From Chitinophagaceae bacterium (GTDB taxonomy: Bacteria; Bacteroidota; Bacteroidia; Chitinophagales; Chitinophagaceae): a DNA stretch of 5,024 bases. Shown here piece by piece: positions 1 through 5,024 of this stretch. The first letter of the stretch is position 1. Every line of letters begins with the position of its first letter. The stretch is from positions 1 through 5,024 of the forward strand of contig JANYEU010000416.1 in the NCBI GenBank assembly GCA_025362915.1, given 5' to 3'. The notes below the pieces were generated by a model. It was not told the origin of the DNA, made no database searches, and worked only from the letters and a program-made list of their open reading frames with translations. The position numbers and the translations under genes are program-made.

Positions 1-747
1 AGCAATTCCATTTACATGACCCGATTCGCTGTGTTGCCAAAATAGCCAGTCCCTACCAATGCGTGGTTTATCCTGCTCATCGTAATGGGCCACCCACAAA
101 GGATACTCATTAAATTCATTCCCCAAGTTCTTTTCGTAAAATTCAACATTGCTATAAATAATCGGCTTTGTTTTGTAAGCAGCTTCTATAGCAATCAAAT
201 ATTCTTTTAAACGATTGCGCATCATGAATGGTGGCACGTTATACAAATGTTCAATATCAACCACTGGCGGCAAGTCGCCCACAGAAAGAGACGTGTTTTT
301 TATATAGTTGGCCGCTTGCACCTTGCCACTCTTTGTAGCCAAAAAGAAATGATATGCCCCGCAAATCATGCCCACCTTCTTGGCATTATTATAGTTTTTT
401 CTATAGTTTTCATCAACGTTTCCTAGTCCTTCTGTGGCTTTTATAAAGGCAAACCCCATACTTACATTATTTACCTTCATGGCCACAACCTTATTCCATG
501 CAATGCCATCCTGAAAACTGCTCACATCAATCCCATGTATGTAATAACTGCTGGGCATCACTATTCCAAACGCATCATACATGGCTGCCTCCCCTTTTTC
601 CTCCGCTTTTTGTTGTTGCCATATACGAGCCACATACCAGCCAAATACCGCCATAAATAACAATACCCCTATCCAAATAAAAACCCCATTCCTCTTTGGT
701 GTAACCTTTTGTTGCTTCTGTGGACTCTGTACTTTTCGCTTCGCCAT
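1..747 (-). CDS. Membrane-anchored GH25 lysozyme-like muramidase (3' end off window)
   Basis: Glycoside hydrolase family 25 enzymes cut the beta-1,4 bond between N-acetylmuramic acid and N-acetylglucosamine in peptidoglycan. I translated this strand by hand: 249 codons from the ATG at 747-745 are open to the left edge. Residues 1-20 are Lys/Arg/Gln-rich and residues 22-40 form one hydrophobic segment (VFIWIGVLLFMAVFGWYVA). This suggests an N-terminal anchor with the catalytic domain in the periplasm. The GH25 domain starts at about residue 71 with HGIDVSSFQ (Asp74), continues through FIKATEG and GAYHFF (His133), and has the catalytic-type DxE motif as PPVVDIE (Asp164, Glu166). FWQHSE (Trp237, Gln238) lies near the visible end. 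Since GH25 domains are about 190-200 residues, only a short C-terminal part should be missing. The gene is divergent from the radical SAM gene. The family call is firm; the role (cell-wall remodelling or otherwise) is inferred. Confidence 0.93.
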   Translation of the reverse strand, partial: MAKRKVQSPQKQQKVTPKRNGVFIWIGVLLFMAVFGWYVARIWQQQKAEEKGEAAMYDAFGIVMPSSYYIHGIDVSSFQDGIAWNKVVAMKVNNVSMGFAFIKATEGLGNVDENYRKNYNNAKKVGMICGAYHFFLATKSGKVQAANYIKNTSLSVGDLPPVVDIEHLYNVPPFMMRNRLKEYLIAIEAAYKTKPIIYSNVEFYEKNLGNEFNEYPLWVAHYDEQDKPRIGRDWLFWQHSESGHVNGIA

Positions 748-780
748 GTATTTAATAGTGCTTGAATGATTTGAATGAAA

Positions 781-841
781 AAGAAGCACAAAGAATACCA
801 AACCTTATTTTAATTTGTGTAATTCCTTGTGAGCCTTGTGG
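781..841. repeat. Probable degenerate copy of CACAAAG/CTTTGTG intergenic repeat
   Basis: Positions 781-795 (aagaagcacaaagaa) match 3787-3801 exactly over 15 bases. That second site is the loop of the well-preserved inverted repeat upstream of the thioesterase gene. On the right side, CCTTGTG occurs twice (825-831 and 834-840) and runs into TGGTAAG, resembling an eroded version of the CTTTGTGG arm at 3829-3835. Reverse-complemented, this right part starts CCACAAGG, like the CCACAAAG of the other copy's left arm, but the alignment beyond that is poor (about 11 of 17 bases). The two arms no longer form a good stem. I read it as a decayed member of the same family; chance resemblance in A+T-rich DNA is possible. 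Confidence 0.45.
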
Positions 842-916
842 TAAGACATCCGAGTTTTTCTTTTCGATTAAAGAAAGTAAAAATACCCTTTTAGCCGCTA
901 TTAGATAATGTAACCT

Positions 917-924
917 TACTTTTA
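917..924 (+). promoter_or_regulatory. Possible -7 promoter box of radical SAM gene
   Basis: TACTTTTA matches the Bacteroidota -7 consensus TAnnTTTG except at the last base. It ends only five bases before the ATG at 930, so transcription from it would begin at or next to the start codon and give a leaderless or nearly leaderless mRNA. I see no clear -33 TTTG element at the usual spacing, so the call is tentative. Confidence 0.3.
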
Positions 925-929
925 CGTTC

Positions 930-1961
930 ATGGTTTATTTTAATTTAACAGATAGTGTCAACCTTTTAAAGAAGCTCACCTTACGCCGGATATGGAATGC
1001 AGCCAAGGTAATGGGGAGTTTTCAGTTAAGCAAACTACTTAAAAAGCCTATCCAATGGGGTTATCCAATCTCCATCTCTTTTGAACCTACTACCAGTTGC
1101 AACCTTCGTTGCCCTGAGTGCCCAAGCGGTTTAAGAGAGTTTACCCGCCCTACCGGAATGTTGCAAAAGGATTTTTTTAGGGAAACGATAGACGATATCC
1201 ATAAAGAAATACTTTACCTAATTTTTTACTTTCAGGGAGAGCCTTACCTAAATCCAGACTTTCTGGAAATGGTGAAATATGCAAGCGACAAAGGCATTTA
1301 CACCGCCACCAGTACCAATGCCCATTACCTGAATGATGAGAAGGCAAGGAAAACAGTAGAAAGCGGACTGGACAGATTAATTATTTCTGTTGATGGCACT
1401 ACGCAGGATGTATATCAGCAATACCGTGTGGGAGGAAAACTGGATAAGGTACTGGAAGGTGCAAGGAACATTGTGAAATGGAAAAAAGAATTGAACAGTA
1501 AAACACCTTTCATCTTCTTTCAGTTTTTGGTGGTAAAACCGAATGAGCATCAAATTGAAGATATAAAGAAATTGGGGGCTGAGATTGGCGTTGACCAAGT
1601 GCGTTTTAAGACCGCACAGGTATATGATTTTCAGAATGACCCCAACCAATTGATTCCTACCATAGAAAAATACAGTCGCTATAAGAAAGATAAGAATGGT
1701 CAGGTAAAGTCTAGGAGTGGATTGCAAAACCATTGCTGGAAACTGTGGCACGCCAATGTAATTACATGGGATGGCTTGGTGGTTCCTTGCTGTTTTGATA
1801 AGGATGCCACGCATCAATTGGGCAATTTAAAAACGCAAAGTTTTAAGGAAACCTGGAATAACGATAACTACAAACAGTTCCGGAAGGAACTAATGACGAG
1901 CCGCAAGAACATAGATATATGTGCCAATTGTAGCGAAGGCCTTACCGTTTGGGAAGATTAG
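930..1961 (+). CDS. Radical SAM/SPASM domain protein, substrate unknown
   Basis: This 343-residue protein has a radical SAM core with the CxxxCxxC motif as CNLRCPEC (Cys57, Cys61, Cys64), which binds the [4Fe-4S] cluster that cleaves S-adenosylmethionine. FQGEP (Gly103-Glu104-Pro105) fits the SAM-binding GGE-type motif, and SVDG (153-156) is a typical core strand. The C-terminus has a SPASM/Twitch-like pattern: Cys269, 12 residues, Gly282, four residues, Cys287 (followed by Cys288), then Cys331-x2-Cys334. That is enough for one auxiliary iron-sulfur cluster but fewer cysteines than a full two-cluster SPASM domain. The ATG at 930 is preferred because it leaves about 50 residues before the motif, including the WGYPISISFEPTTSCN segment I recognise from Bacteroidota relatives; the next Met (residue 28) would cut into this region. 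SPASM proteins often modify peptides or enzymes, but no precursor peptide is visible nearby. It is probably cytoplasmic, with no signal peptide seen. Family is certain, function unknown. Confidence 0.93.
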   Translation: MVYFNLTDSVNLLKKLTLRRIWNAAKVMGSFQLSKLLKKPIQWGYPISISFEPTTSCNLRCPECPSGLREFTRPTGMLQKDFFRETIDDIHKEILYLIFYFQGEPYLNPDFLEMVKYASDKGIYTATSTNAHYLNDEKARKTVESGLDRLIISVDGTTQDVYQQYRVGGKLDKVLEGARNIVKWKKELNSKTPFIFFQFLVVKPNEHQIEDIKKLGAEIGVDQVRFKTAQVYDFQNDPNQLIPTIEKYSRYKKDKNGQVKSRSGLQNHCWKLWHANVITWDGLVVPCCFDKDATHQLGNLKTQSFKETWNNDNYKQFRKELMTSRKNIDICANCSEGLTVWED

Positions 1962-1989
1962 TTTTGGCCCCAACCCTGAAGGGGCAAAA
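1962..1989. other. GC-rich hairpin directly after radical SAM stop codon
   Basis: TTTTGGCCCC (1962-1971) can pair with GGGGCAAAA (1981-1989), leaving one bulged G and a 9-base loop (AACCCTGAA). It begins at the first base after the TAG stop. The A/T flanks form part of the stem and no T-run follows on the plus strand, so this is not a textbook intrinsic terminator. It could attenuate transcription or stabilise the 3' end of the upstream mRNA. The CCCTGAAGGGG core looks like a sequence common in Bacteroidota intergenic regions; that is recollection, not checked. Confidence 0.5.
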
Positions 1990-2007
1990 TAGAATTCCCT
2001 TTTCCGT

Positions 2008-2015
2008 TAATTTAG
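2008..2015 (+). promoter_or_regulatory. Possible -7 promoter box of M3 peptidase gene
   Basis: TAATTTAG differs from the Bacteroidota consensus TAnnTTTG at one base. Transcription would start around 2020-2022, giving a leader of about 20 bases before the ATG at 2041. The surrounding CCGTTAATTTAGCCGCC context resembles promoters seen in Chitinophagaceae-type genomes. No -33 TTTG is evident, so this is suggestive only. Confidence 0.35.
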
Positions 2016-2040
2016 CCGCCATCTAAAAAGAGATAGTATT

Positions 2041-3759
2041 ATGAGTTTAAGTGCAGATATTAAGAAGATAGAAAGAAGTTTTGTTCCGCAGGATTTTACC
2101 GTTACCACTTGGGAAAACCTGGAGCCTTTTTTTAAGGCGTTGCTGGAAAGAGAAATAAACAGCAGTGAAGATTTGGAACAATGGTTGAAGGATACGAGCG
2201 AAATGGAGGCTGTTATCAGTGAGGATGCCTGTTGGCGTCAGATAAAAATGACCTGCGACACTACCGATAAAGGCCTTGAGGAATCGTTTACTTTCTTTTG
2301 TATGGAGATTCAGCCGAAGCTTCAACCGTATGCTGATGCATTGAACAAGAAACTGATTGCATCGCCGTTTACGCAGGAGTTGGATCAGGATAAATTCTAC
2401 ACTTATCTGCGTAGCGTAAAGAAAAGTATTGAATTATTTAGGGAAGAAAATATTCCGTTGCAAGCCGAACTAAGTGTGATGCAGCAACAATATGGTGCTA
2501 TTGCCGGCAAGATGACAGTGGAAGTGAACGGACAGGAATACACACTTCAACAAGCAGCTAAGTTTTTGGAAAGTGAGGACAGAGACTTACGTGAAACCGT
2601 TTACAGGAAAATACAAGACCGCCGTTTGCAGGATAAAGATGCCATGCATGATTTGTACAGTGCATTAATAGCAAAACGTCATCAAGTGGCATTGAATGCT
2701 GGCTTTGCCAACTATCGTGATTATAAGTTTGTGGAGTTGGGCAGGTTCGATTATACCAAAGAAGATTGCTATCAATTTCATGAAGCGGTTAAGCTGCATG
2801 TGCTTCCTTTGATTGATAAGATTTATGAAAAGAAAAGGAAAAAGCTAGGATTGGATTCCTTGCGACCATGGGATACTGAAGCAGAACCTGCGGGCATCAA
2901 ACCATTAAAACCTTTTACTACAGGCAAGGATTTGTTACAGAAATCGGAAGCTTGCTTCGAAAAACTAAACCCTTTCTTCGCTGATTGTTTGCGCAAGATG
3001 GATGAGTTGAAACACTTCGATTTGGAAAGCAGGATAGGTAAGGCGCCAGGTGGTTATAACTGTCCGCTAGCAGAAAGTGGTGCGCCATTTATCTTTATGA
3101 ATGCCGCCGGACAAATGAGCGATGTAACCACAATGGTGCATGAAGGTGGTCATGCGATACATTCTTTCCTGTCGCATGATTTGGAGTTGAGTGCCTTTAA
3201 GGAATATCCAATGGAGATTGCGGAAGTGGCAAGTATGGCCATGGAATTGTTTAGCATGAACCATTGGGAAAGTTTTTTCGACAATGAAGAAGACCTTACA
3301 AGAGCAAAGGAACATCAACTGGAACGTACCATCACCATCTTCCCTTGGATAGCGATTATTGATAAATTCCAGCATTGGGTATATGAAAATCCTGCCCATA
3401 CCAATGAAGAGCGGTCGGTTAGTTGGGCTGCCATCTTGAAGGAGTTTTCTACCAAAGCCATTGATTTTACTGGTTTGGATATGTATAGGGATATTGCCTG
3501 GCAGCGTCAGTTGCATCTGTTCGAAGTGCCTTTTTATTATATAGAATATGGCATTGCGCAGCTTGGGGCAATCGGTTTGTGGATGCAATACAAAAAGAAT
3601 CCGCAGCAGGCATTACATAATTATGTAAGCGCATTGAGTTTGGGTGGAACGAAGACATTGCCTGTTTTATATGAGACTGCAGGTTTAAAATTTGATTTAT
3701 CGCCTGATTATATAAAGACACTGATGGAGTTCACAAACGAAGAAATGGAGAAATTATAA
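2041..3759 (+). CDS. M3-family zinc oligoendopeptidase
   Basis: A 572-residue metallopeptidase of family M3 (thimet oligopeptidase/PepF clan), a group that cuts short peptides in the cytoplasm. The zinc site is explicit: MVHEGGHAIHSF carries His367-Glu368-x-x-His371, and EIAEVASM supplies the third ligand, Glu395, at the family's usual distance. The C-terminal PFYYIEYGIAQLGA (497-510) is the conserved Tyr-rich substrate-binding segment. The N-terminal half is helical and charged, as expected for the lobe that roofs the active-site channel. No signal peptide is visible. Length fits the shorter non-PepF M3 oligoendopeptidases better than classical PepF (about 600 residues), so I give no symbol. 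The start is the ATG at 2041, 79 bp after the preceding gene and with a possible -7 box upstream. Its likely job is general turnover of oligopeptides; a dedicated partnership with the upstream radical SAM protein cannot be shown here. Confidence 0.95.
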   Translation: MSLSADIKKIERSFVPQDFTVTTWENLEPFFKALLEREINSSEDLEQWLKDTSEMEAVISEDACWRQIKMTCDTTDKGLEESFTFFCMEIQPKLQPYADALNKKLIASPFTQELDQDKFYTYLRSVKKSIELFREENIPLQAELSVMQQQYGAIAGKMTVEVNGQEYTLQQAAKFLESEDRDLRETVYRKIQDRRLQDKDAMHDLYSALIAKRHQVALNAGFANYRDYKFVELGRFDYTKEDCYQFHEAVKLHVLPLIDKIYEKKRKKLGLDSLRPWDTEAEPAGIKPLKPFTTGKDLLQKSEACFEKLNPFFADCLRKMDELKHFDLESRIGKAPGGYNCPLAESGAPFIFMNAAGQMSDVTTMVHEGGHAIHSFLSHDLELSAFKEYPMEIAEVASMAMELFSMNHWESFFDNEEDLTRAKEHQLERTITIFPWIAIIDKFQHWVYENPAHTNEERSVSWAAILKEFSTKAIDFTGLDMYRDIAWQRQLHLFEVPFYYIEYGIAQLGAIGLWMQYKKNPQQALHNYVSALSLGGTKTLPVLYETAGLKFDLSPDYIKTLMEFTNEEMEKL

Positions 3760-3764
3760 ATTGA

Positions 3765-3836
3765 GCCACAAAGACGCTAAGGCTCTAAGAAGCACAAAGA
3801 AGAAAAGAAAAATGTATGCCTTAGTGTCTTTGTGGC
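3765..3836. repeat. Intergenic palindromic repeat, 19-bp arms with 34-base spacer
   Basis: The left arm gccacaaagacgctaaggc (3765-3783) and right arm gccttagtgtctttgtggc (3818-3836) are reverse complements except at one position, which as RNA is a G-U pair, so all 19 positions can pair. The A-rich spacer (3784-3817) contains another CACAAAG unit (3793-3799). The element fills most of the gap between the M3 peptidase stop (3759) and the thioesterase ATG (3851). CCACAAAG...CTTTGTGG palindromes are, to my knowledge, common in intergenic DNA of Bacteroidota and some other phyla. No T-run follows the right arm, so it does not look like an intrinsic terminator. If co-transcribed, it would form a long stem ending 14 bases before the thioesterase start. 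Confidence 0.88.
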
Positions 3837-3850
3837 AAAAAACAATTATT

Positions 3851-4372
3851 ATGGAAAAGAAAGCAAGCGAAAGTTTTATCATCATGAATGAAATGGTGAT
3901 GCCCAACGACACCAATCACTTCGGCAACTTGGTTGGTGGGCGGTTGATGTATTGGATGGATATTGCCGCAGCCATGTCTGCCATGAAACACTCCAACCTG
4001 CCTTGCATGACGGCTTCCGTAGATAACCTTAGTTTCAAGACACCCATTAAACTGGGCAACATTGTACATATAGAAGCCAAGGTTTCGCGCAGCTTCAACA
4101 CTTCCATGGAAATTCATGTGCGTGCCTGGGGCGAAGATCCGCTTAGTAAATATGTGTATGCAAGCAACGAGGCCTACTTCACTTTTGTGGCTTTAGACCA
4201 AAACAATAACCACAAACCCATTCCTTCGCCATTACTAATTCCAGAAACGGAGGAAGAAATAAAACTGTATGAAGGTGCATTGCGCAGAAGGCAGCTCAGG
4301 CTTGTATTGGCAGGGAAAATGAAAGCCGACGACGCACTTGAGTTGAAGGCTTTTTTTAGTAATAATGATTAG
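3851..4372 (+). CDS. Acyl-CoA thioesterase, hotdog fold
   Basis: A 173-residue protein of the YciA/BACH-type acyl-CoA thioesterase family, which hydrolyses acyl-CoA to free fatty acid and CoA. The signature is MPNDTNHFGNLVGGRLMYW followed by MD: Asn22 and Asp37 match the conserved catalytic-site Asn and Asp of the family. MTASVDNLSFKTPIKLGNIV (53-72) is the typical central strand pair, and AYFTFVALD (108-116) the last core strand. Residues 133-173 form a charged helical tail (EEEIKLYEG, RRRQLR). One hotdog domain is present, so a multimer is expected. The ATG at 3851 is chosen over an in-frame TTG at 3761 because the extra 30 codons would only translate the inverted repeat. The protein has no signal peptide and is probably cytoplasmic. 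Its acyl-chain preference cannot be read from sequence; a role in fatty-acid or CoA-pool control is inferred from the family. The intrinsic terminator follows about 70 bases downstream. Confidence 0.93.
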   Translation: MEKKASESFIIMNEMVMPNDTNHFGNLVGGRLMYWMDIAAAMSAMKHSNLPCMTASVDNLSFKTPIKLGNIVHIEAKVSRSFNTSMEIHVRAWGEDPLSKYVYASNEAYFTFVALDQNNNHKPIPSPLLIPETEEEIKLYEGALRRRQLRLVLAGKMKADDALELKAFFSNND

Positions 4373-4444
4373 GACTTATACACTCAATTTTATCTTTTTC
4401 TTTAACACATAATTACATAGGAATATAGAAACCAATAAAAGTAG

Positions 4445-4480
4445 AAACGCCCTTGAAGAATTATCTTCATGGGCGTTTTT
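4445..4480 (+). terminator. Intrinsic terminator between convergent genes
   Basis: AAACGCCC (4445-4452) pairs with GGGCGTTT (4471-4478). After a T-T mismatch (4453/4470), TGAAG (4454-4458) pairs with CTTCA (4465-4469), closing a 6-base AATTAT loop. A run of five T (4476-4480) follows the GC core. It terminates transcription of the thioesterase gene. On the other strand the stem is followed by TTTCTACTTTTATT, so it may also end the convergent gene whose stop codon lies at 4505-4507. Confidence 0.9.
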
Positions 4481-4504
4481 CATATCTAACCACTAATAAC
4501 TAAC

Positions 4505-5024
4505 CTAGTCCACCTTCACTTCCCAGTTGCCGGCATAGTCGGTTTCGTTTTTCACATATAAAAACAGCATGTCGGCTGCGCCAAATTCCGCAAAAGTCAT
4601 TACCGTATCATGATGCGGCTGCACCACTATTGGCGTTCCAACCATAGCACCGTTTAATACGTGCGTTGCAAAGAAAGTGACCGGAAAATCGGCTTTATTC
4701 TTCAAGGTAAAAACAGACGTGGCAATAATGCCCGCATCCACGCAAAGCGCGTTTGCATTAGCGTTTACAACACCTGTTTTCACTACGCTTGGGTGCGTGT
4801 TTACGCCAAACAACAGGTTAAAATCGTAGTAGCTACGACAAGTCGCCTGATTGGGCCAAAACTGCAAACCCACGGCATACATCGCTTTCATGGTGGCAGT
4901 TTCCACTGGTTCCCTATTGTTTATCACGGTGCTTGTGATGGTTTTTACCACAGACTTTTTCGTGTTCTGCGCACCGATGGCAGCAGTGATACCTGTTTCC
5001 AACGTAGTAAAAATGAGCGCAAAC
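4505..5024 (-). CDS. Hypothetical protein, probably exported (5' end off window)
   Basis: I do not recognise this gene. The frame is open from the right edge to the TAG at 4505-4507, giving 172 visible residues. A TTG at 5002-5000 could be read as a start, but the frame continues upstream with hydrophobic residues (FALIFTT), so the true start is probably beyond 5024. The visible N-terminus FALIFTTLETGITAAIGAQN looks like the end of a signal peptide, with possible cleavage at AIGA|QN; a Glu inside the hydrophobic stretch makes this less than ideal. The rest is rich in Val, Thr, Asn and Ala and in alternating strand-like segments (SVVKTITSTVI, FPVTFFATHVL, MLFLYVKN, GNWEVKVD). It suggests a beta-sandwich-like domain of about 150 residues. 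Two cysteines (visible residues 62 and 94) could form a disulfide after export. It lacks catalytic motifs I know and has no obvious link to its convergent neighbours. It could instead be the C-terminal part of a larger surface protein. Confidence 0.75.
   Translation of the reverse strand, partial: FALIFTTLETGITAAIGAQNTKKSVVKTITSTVINNREPVETATMKAMYAVGLQFWPNQATCRSYYDFNLLFGVNTHPSVVKTGVVNANANALCVDAGIIATSVFTLKNKADFPVTFFATHVLNGAMVGTPIVVQPHHDTVMTFAEFGAADMLFLYVKNETDYAGNWEVKVD

Larger units (their letters stand above)
748..929. other. Divergent intergenic region
   Basis: This 182-bp spacer lies between the start of the minus-strand lysozyme-like gene and the plus-strand radical SAM gene, so both promoters should be here. 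It is A+T-rich. It contains what looks like an eroded intergenic repeat (781-841) and a -7-like box (917-924), both listed separately. For the minus-strand gene I see only a poor candidate: TATTCTTTG on the minus strand, complementary to about 793-801, which has one base too many for TAnnTTTG. No convincing gene is present; the longest ATG reading frame I noticed (775-813) encodes only 12 residues. Confidence 0.7.

Noticed and set aside
581..769. Plus-strand 62-codon frame with Cys-rich start and hydrophobic segments.
   Set aside because: It is antisense to the N-terminal part of the GH25 gene, whose anchor and motifs are convincing.
775..813. A 12-codon reading frame (MKKKHKEYQTLF) that might be a peptide substrate for the radical SAM enzyme.
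   Set aside because: It is too short, has no Cys, leader or core features, and lies inside the A+T-rich repeat-like spacer.
1377..1817. Long open frame on the minus strand (146 codons) inside the radical SAM gene.
   Set aside because: It is fully antisense to a gene with clear family motifs, and its translation shows no domain-like pattern.
3067..3588. Long open frame on the minus strand (173 codons) inside the M3 peptidase gene.
   Set aside because: It lies opposite the conserved zinc-site region; the openness follows from codon use of the real gene.
930..3759. A natural-product (RiPP) cluster formed by the radical SAM/SPASM gene and the adjacent peptidase.
   Set aside because: The peptidase is a general M3 oligoendopeptidase, no precursor peptide or transporter is present, and a hairpin and possible promoter separate the two genes.
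3765..3836. The inverted repeat as an intrinsic terminator or as terminal repeats of an insertion sequence.
   Set aside because: There is no T-run after the right arm, and the 34-base spacer has no room for a transposase; no target-site duplication was seen.
5000..5002. TTG as the start codon of the right-edge minus-strand gene.
   Set aside because: The frame stays open upstream to the window edge with hydrophobic residues that fit a signal peptide, so an off-window start is more likely.

Overview
The window looks like an ordinary chromosomal segment of a Bacteroidota bacterium, most likely of the Chitinophagaceae or a close relative. This is inferred from three things: A+T-leaning DNA with no clear Shine-Dalgarno sites, -7-like boxes of the Bacteroidota TAnnTTTG kind close to start codons, and proteins that read like typical Bacteroidota versions of their families. 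No search could be run, so the lineage is a judgement from family recognition.

Layout. Positions 1-747 (minus strand) hold a membrane-anchored GH25 lysozyme-like muramidase whose 3' end runs off the left edge. A 182-bp divergent spacer follows, with a probable worn copy of an intergenic repeat and a weak promoter. The plus strand then carries three complete genes: a radical SAM/SPASM protein (930-1961), an M3-family zinc oligoendopeptidase (2041-3759) and a hotdog-fold acyl-CoA thioesterase (3851-4372). The 79-bp gap between the first two contains a GC-rich hairpin and a promoter-like box. The 91-bp gap between the last two contains a well-preserved 19-bp inverted repeat of a palindromic intergenic family. 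A strong intrinsic terminator (4445-4480) ends the plus-strand genes. It separates them from a convergent minus-strand gene (4505 to beyond 5024) for an unrecognised, probably exported, beta-rich protein whose N-terminus lies off the right edge.

The genes do not form an obvious pathway. The three plus-strand genes are co-oriented, but each gap holds a possible promoter or hairpin, so a single operon is not certain. I found no defence, mobile, CRISPR, tRNA or rRNA element. The items most worth a second look are the substrate of the radical SAM/SPASM protein, the two related intergenic repeat copies, the risk of a wrong thioesterase start inside the repeat, and the unidentified exported protein.
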